A DNA stretch of 64,000 bases from Aegilops tauschii subsp. strangulata (lineage: Eukaryota; Streptophyta; Magnoliopsida; Poales; Poaceae), in the NCBI RefSeq assembly GCF_002575655.3, contig NC_053040.3, positions 361,148,267 through 361,212,266 on the forward strand. Reading direction: 5' to 3'. The notes under the pieces were generated by a model that saw only the letters and a list, made by a program, of their open reading frames with translations, made no database searches and was not told the DNA's origin. This document shows, one piece after another, positions 61,680 to 64,000 of this stretch (position 1 is the stretch's first letter; the number at the start of each line of letters is the position of its first letter). The position numbers and the translations under genes are program-made.

Positions 61680-61932
61680 ACTAAGAGCATGGTTAATAAT
61701 ACATCCAAGGGTCGCTATAAGAAGTTGACATGTCATATACAGCCAACCTCTTAGCGGGTATGTACAATAATAAGTTTTATATACGTACTAGTTTATCAAT
61801 AGTTGGCCCACCTTACATCCTCACAAAGTGTCTTGGGTCTCCTGTTGCAGCTGGCTCTACTAACCAAGAGCCCGCTTCTCTTCTCTTTCCTTGAACTAAT
61901 AAGCACATATATATTATTCTATTCCTTATAGC
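61680..61932. other. Possible further MITE
   Basis: AT-rich, starts taagagcatggttaataata and ends near ccttatagcc. The ends look like a grass MITE of another family; no duplication seen. Confidence 0.35.
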
Positions 61933-61933
61933 C

Positions 61934-62081
61934 AGACTACCCATAGTGGGAGTAACATAGGTAGTAACATCACACATATCTAGATAAAATAGATGATGCG
62001 GCAAGCAATAAATGAAGAAATGGAGGAAAGTGGATATGTGTGATGTTACTACCTATGTTACTCCCACTGCGGGTATAGTCT
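61934..62081. mobile_element. MITE, gtaacat family, copy 2
   Basis: 148 bp with inverted repeats of about 47 bp (agactacccatagtgggag... and its inverse ...ctgcgggtatagtct), leaving a short loop. Confidence 0.85.
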
Positions 62082-62092
62082 CACTATAGTAT

Positions 62093-62538
62093 GAGACTAC
62101 CCACAATGGGAGTAACATAGGTAGTAACATCATACATATCTAGATAAAGTAGATGATGTGGCAAGCAATAAATGAAGAAAGAGAGGAAAGTAGTAACATA
62201 GCTAGTTACTAGTAGTATGAGTAACATCACATGTACATATCAAGGCAAGATATGTCTATAGCCTAATAAATGAAGTGTTGCATGTTACCACATATATATG
62301 TTACTCCCCACTATAGAGGTAGTAACATAGACTAGTGTAACACATGGGCATGTTACTAGTCTATGTTACTACCCATTGTGGCTAGTCTGAGTAACATCAC
62401 ACATCTCAAGGCAAGATGAGTCTATAGCCTAATAAATGAAGTGTTGCATGTTACTACACATATGTTACTCCCCACTATAGAGGTAGTAGCATAGACTAGT
62501 AACATTCTATGTTACTACCCATTGTGGCTAGTCTTATG
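62093..62538. mobile_element. MITE, gtaacat family, copy 3, internally duplicated
   Basis: Starts gagactacccacaatgggag and ends cccattgtggctagtct. A segment of about 125 bp (caaggcaagat...actatagaggtagta) occurs twice, at about 62219 and 62390. Confidence 0.7.
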
Positions 62539-63306
62539 TAGGGATGTAAATGGTACGGATAATTTCCGTTCCGAATCCGCATCCGCATCCGTTTTTAAGG
62601 ATATGGTATGCACTTTCACAAATCCGACGGATACGGATGCGGATACGGATAATTGTTAACCGGATATCCGACGAATATGGTAGCAGATATGGTATCGATA
62701 ATATCCGATGGATGTGAATTATTCGGTATTTTTTGCGGATTATCCGGTATTATCAAATAGGATTATCCGATAAATTTGGTCCAATCGACAAGCCCAACGA
62801 CCCAATTAGACCACTGATTAGAATCACCACACATAAATATCATATAACCCTAAACCTAATAGCACCACCGTACGACTGTACACATAAAATGTACGTACAA
62901 GAGCAGCCAATAGACTTAAGAACACATACTGTACAAGCTCACTTACATAGTATATAACATATTCTGTTATGAACCAAGAACACTATGAACCTATGATGGC
63001 TAATGTCTTGCTTGGTGCAGCGTGTAAGTTATTAACTTCATTGATCAATAAAAATTGATTGGTTACTTATATATTGTTCTTCTTTGCATAGATCATGATA
63101 TATATTATGGACAAGATGTACATAGATTTTTTATCCTCTTTCGGTCCGAATCCGCTCCGCTTCCGCTCCGAATCCGTAGTCTGATATAATCCGTATTCGA
63201 ATCCGCATCCGGTCATTATCCAATCCGCTCTGAATCCGACAAAAAAATGTGGTAAAGGATATGGTAAAGGCATTATCTGATCTGATCCGATCCGTTTACA
63301 TCCCTA
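62539..63306. mobile_element. hAT-like non-autonomous element
   Basis: 768 bp, ends tagggatgtaaatgg and, inverted, tttacatcccta; perfect 8 bp target duplication gtcttatg at 62531-62538 and 63307-63314. The inside carries many tccgaatccgcatccg-like repeats. No transposase frame. Confidence 0.88.
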
Positions 63307-63567
63307 GTCTTATGTCACTCTATTGTGTACTTACTTGCTCTAATAATGCATAGTATCATAGAGTAGCTAGTATCATATGTAGTACTTTATTTATATTGTC
63401 ATGCATGACACATATAGTAGTATAACATTTATTATGATACGGTTTCATGATATGATACTTAACCCTCTCTTTCTTCATTTAATTAATTCTATGACAGCTC
63501 ATCAAAATTGCCTAGTTGGCATGCATGATACTAGCTATGATACCCCCTTACTATCAGCCTAGCAAAG
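63307..63567. mobile_element. MITE, tatcatgatac family, copy 5
   Basis: Contains gcatagtatcata, tgtcatgcatgacaca and ggcatgcatgatac and ends ...ccccttactatcagcctag. Left edge is next to the hAT-like element. Confidence 0.6.
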
Positions 63568-64000
63568 GTGTACAGATCATTTGTGCGTCACTTTGTGAGT
63601 TTTCATCCGTTTGTTCGAGAAGCGGGGAGAAGTTTCAAACATTTCGGCCGTGAGGTGCGGCCACTGGCGTAGGCCTAGTTGGTATTTTAATTACAGAAAA
63701 TTCAGATGGAGTTCGGACATCATCAAAATCGATGTGTGCATGTGGCGTGGTGTCACGACCCCGTGGAAAAAAATTGGTAAAGTTTGGCACAAGTTTTGAT
63801 GACCGCTCCTTCCAAACCGGAGCATCTCACATGAAGGATCATGGTTTTCCAAAAGGAGACGTGTCAATTCAAACTCCTGTGGCCGGTGACTTCATCGTTT
63901 GGCCTCATAAAAATTTCCACGATACGCAATCACCATTATACCACGGGTTTGATTTTCTGGCGCATTTCAGGTATCGTTAGCTATATTTAAGACATTTTTT
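63568..64000. other. CACTA-arm-like sequence at window end
   Basis: 63888-63985 (ttcatcgtttggcctcataa ... accacgggtttgattttctgg ... catttcaggtatcg) resembles 59158-59250 of the CACTA arm, in the same orientation. Probably the continuation of that element beyond the MITE cluster, or a related copy. No gene is convincing. Confidence 0.5.

Overview
The window is nuclear DNA of a large-genome grass of the wheat tribe (Triticeae). The evidence is a 1.7 kb Angela/WIS-type copia LTR, an Au-type SINE with a perfect target-site duplication, many Stowaway and other MITEs, L1-type LINEs, a CACTA transposon, and two GC-rich, intron-split genes with grass-type protein sequence. No rRNA, tRNA, CRISPR or organellar signal was seen. 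No tool was run; boundaries come from reading the sequence by eye.

Two host genes look complete, both on the minus strand. (1) A cytochrome P450 of the CYP87 type (2767-6489): nine exons, 473 residues, all splice phases consistent, all P450 signature motifs present. (2) A Golgi-type putative methyltransferase of the PMT/Methyltransf_29 family (41109-44332): six exons, 643 residues. Stowaway MITEs lie in an intron of the first and just behind the stop codon of the second.

The rest is mostly transposon nests. 1-436 is the tail of an Angela LTR next to a LINE-type RNase H relic. 9978-10401 is an ~83 bp minisatellite and 10685-10969 an Au SINE. 11653-18666 is a nearly full-length, decayed LINE that split an older element. 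18831-28656 is a small DNA element split by a 7.2 kb non-autonomous gypsy retrotransposon (19338-26576, duplication acacg) and by a 1.4 kb hAT element (26893-28277, duplication ggtgaagg). 29450-30230 is a 5'-truncated LINE. 31051-32580 is a local duplication block enclosing a transposon-derived ORF. 32775 to about 39850 is a second decayed LINE.

After the PMT gene, 46309-53271 is an Angela copia element with its 5' LTR and a frameshifted gag-pol, cut off before its 3' LTR. It abuts a CACTA-type transposon (53272 to about 59830) with a decayed Ptta/En/Spm-type transposase ORF, a C48 (Ulp1-like) protease relic and subterminal repeat arrays. 59830-63567 is a dense cluster of MITEs nested in each other, including a 768 bp hAT-like element with an 8 bp duplication. 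The last 400 bases resemble the CACTA arm again.

The P450 and the PMT share no visible pathway; they are neighbours in a transposon-rich stretch. The most unusual structures are the layered insertions with intact target duplications, the gypsy element that carries no pol but repeats its polypurine tract and primer-site region, and the 31-32.6 kb duplication block.
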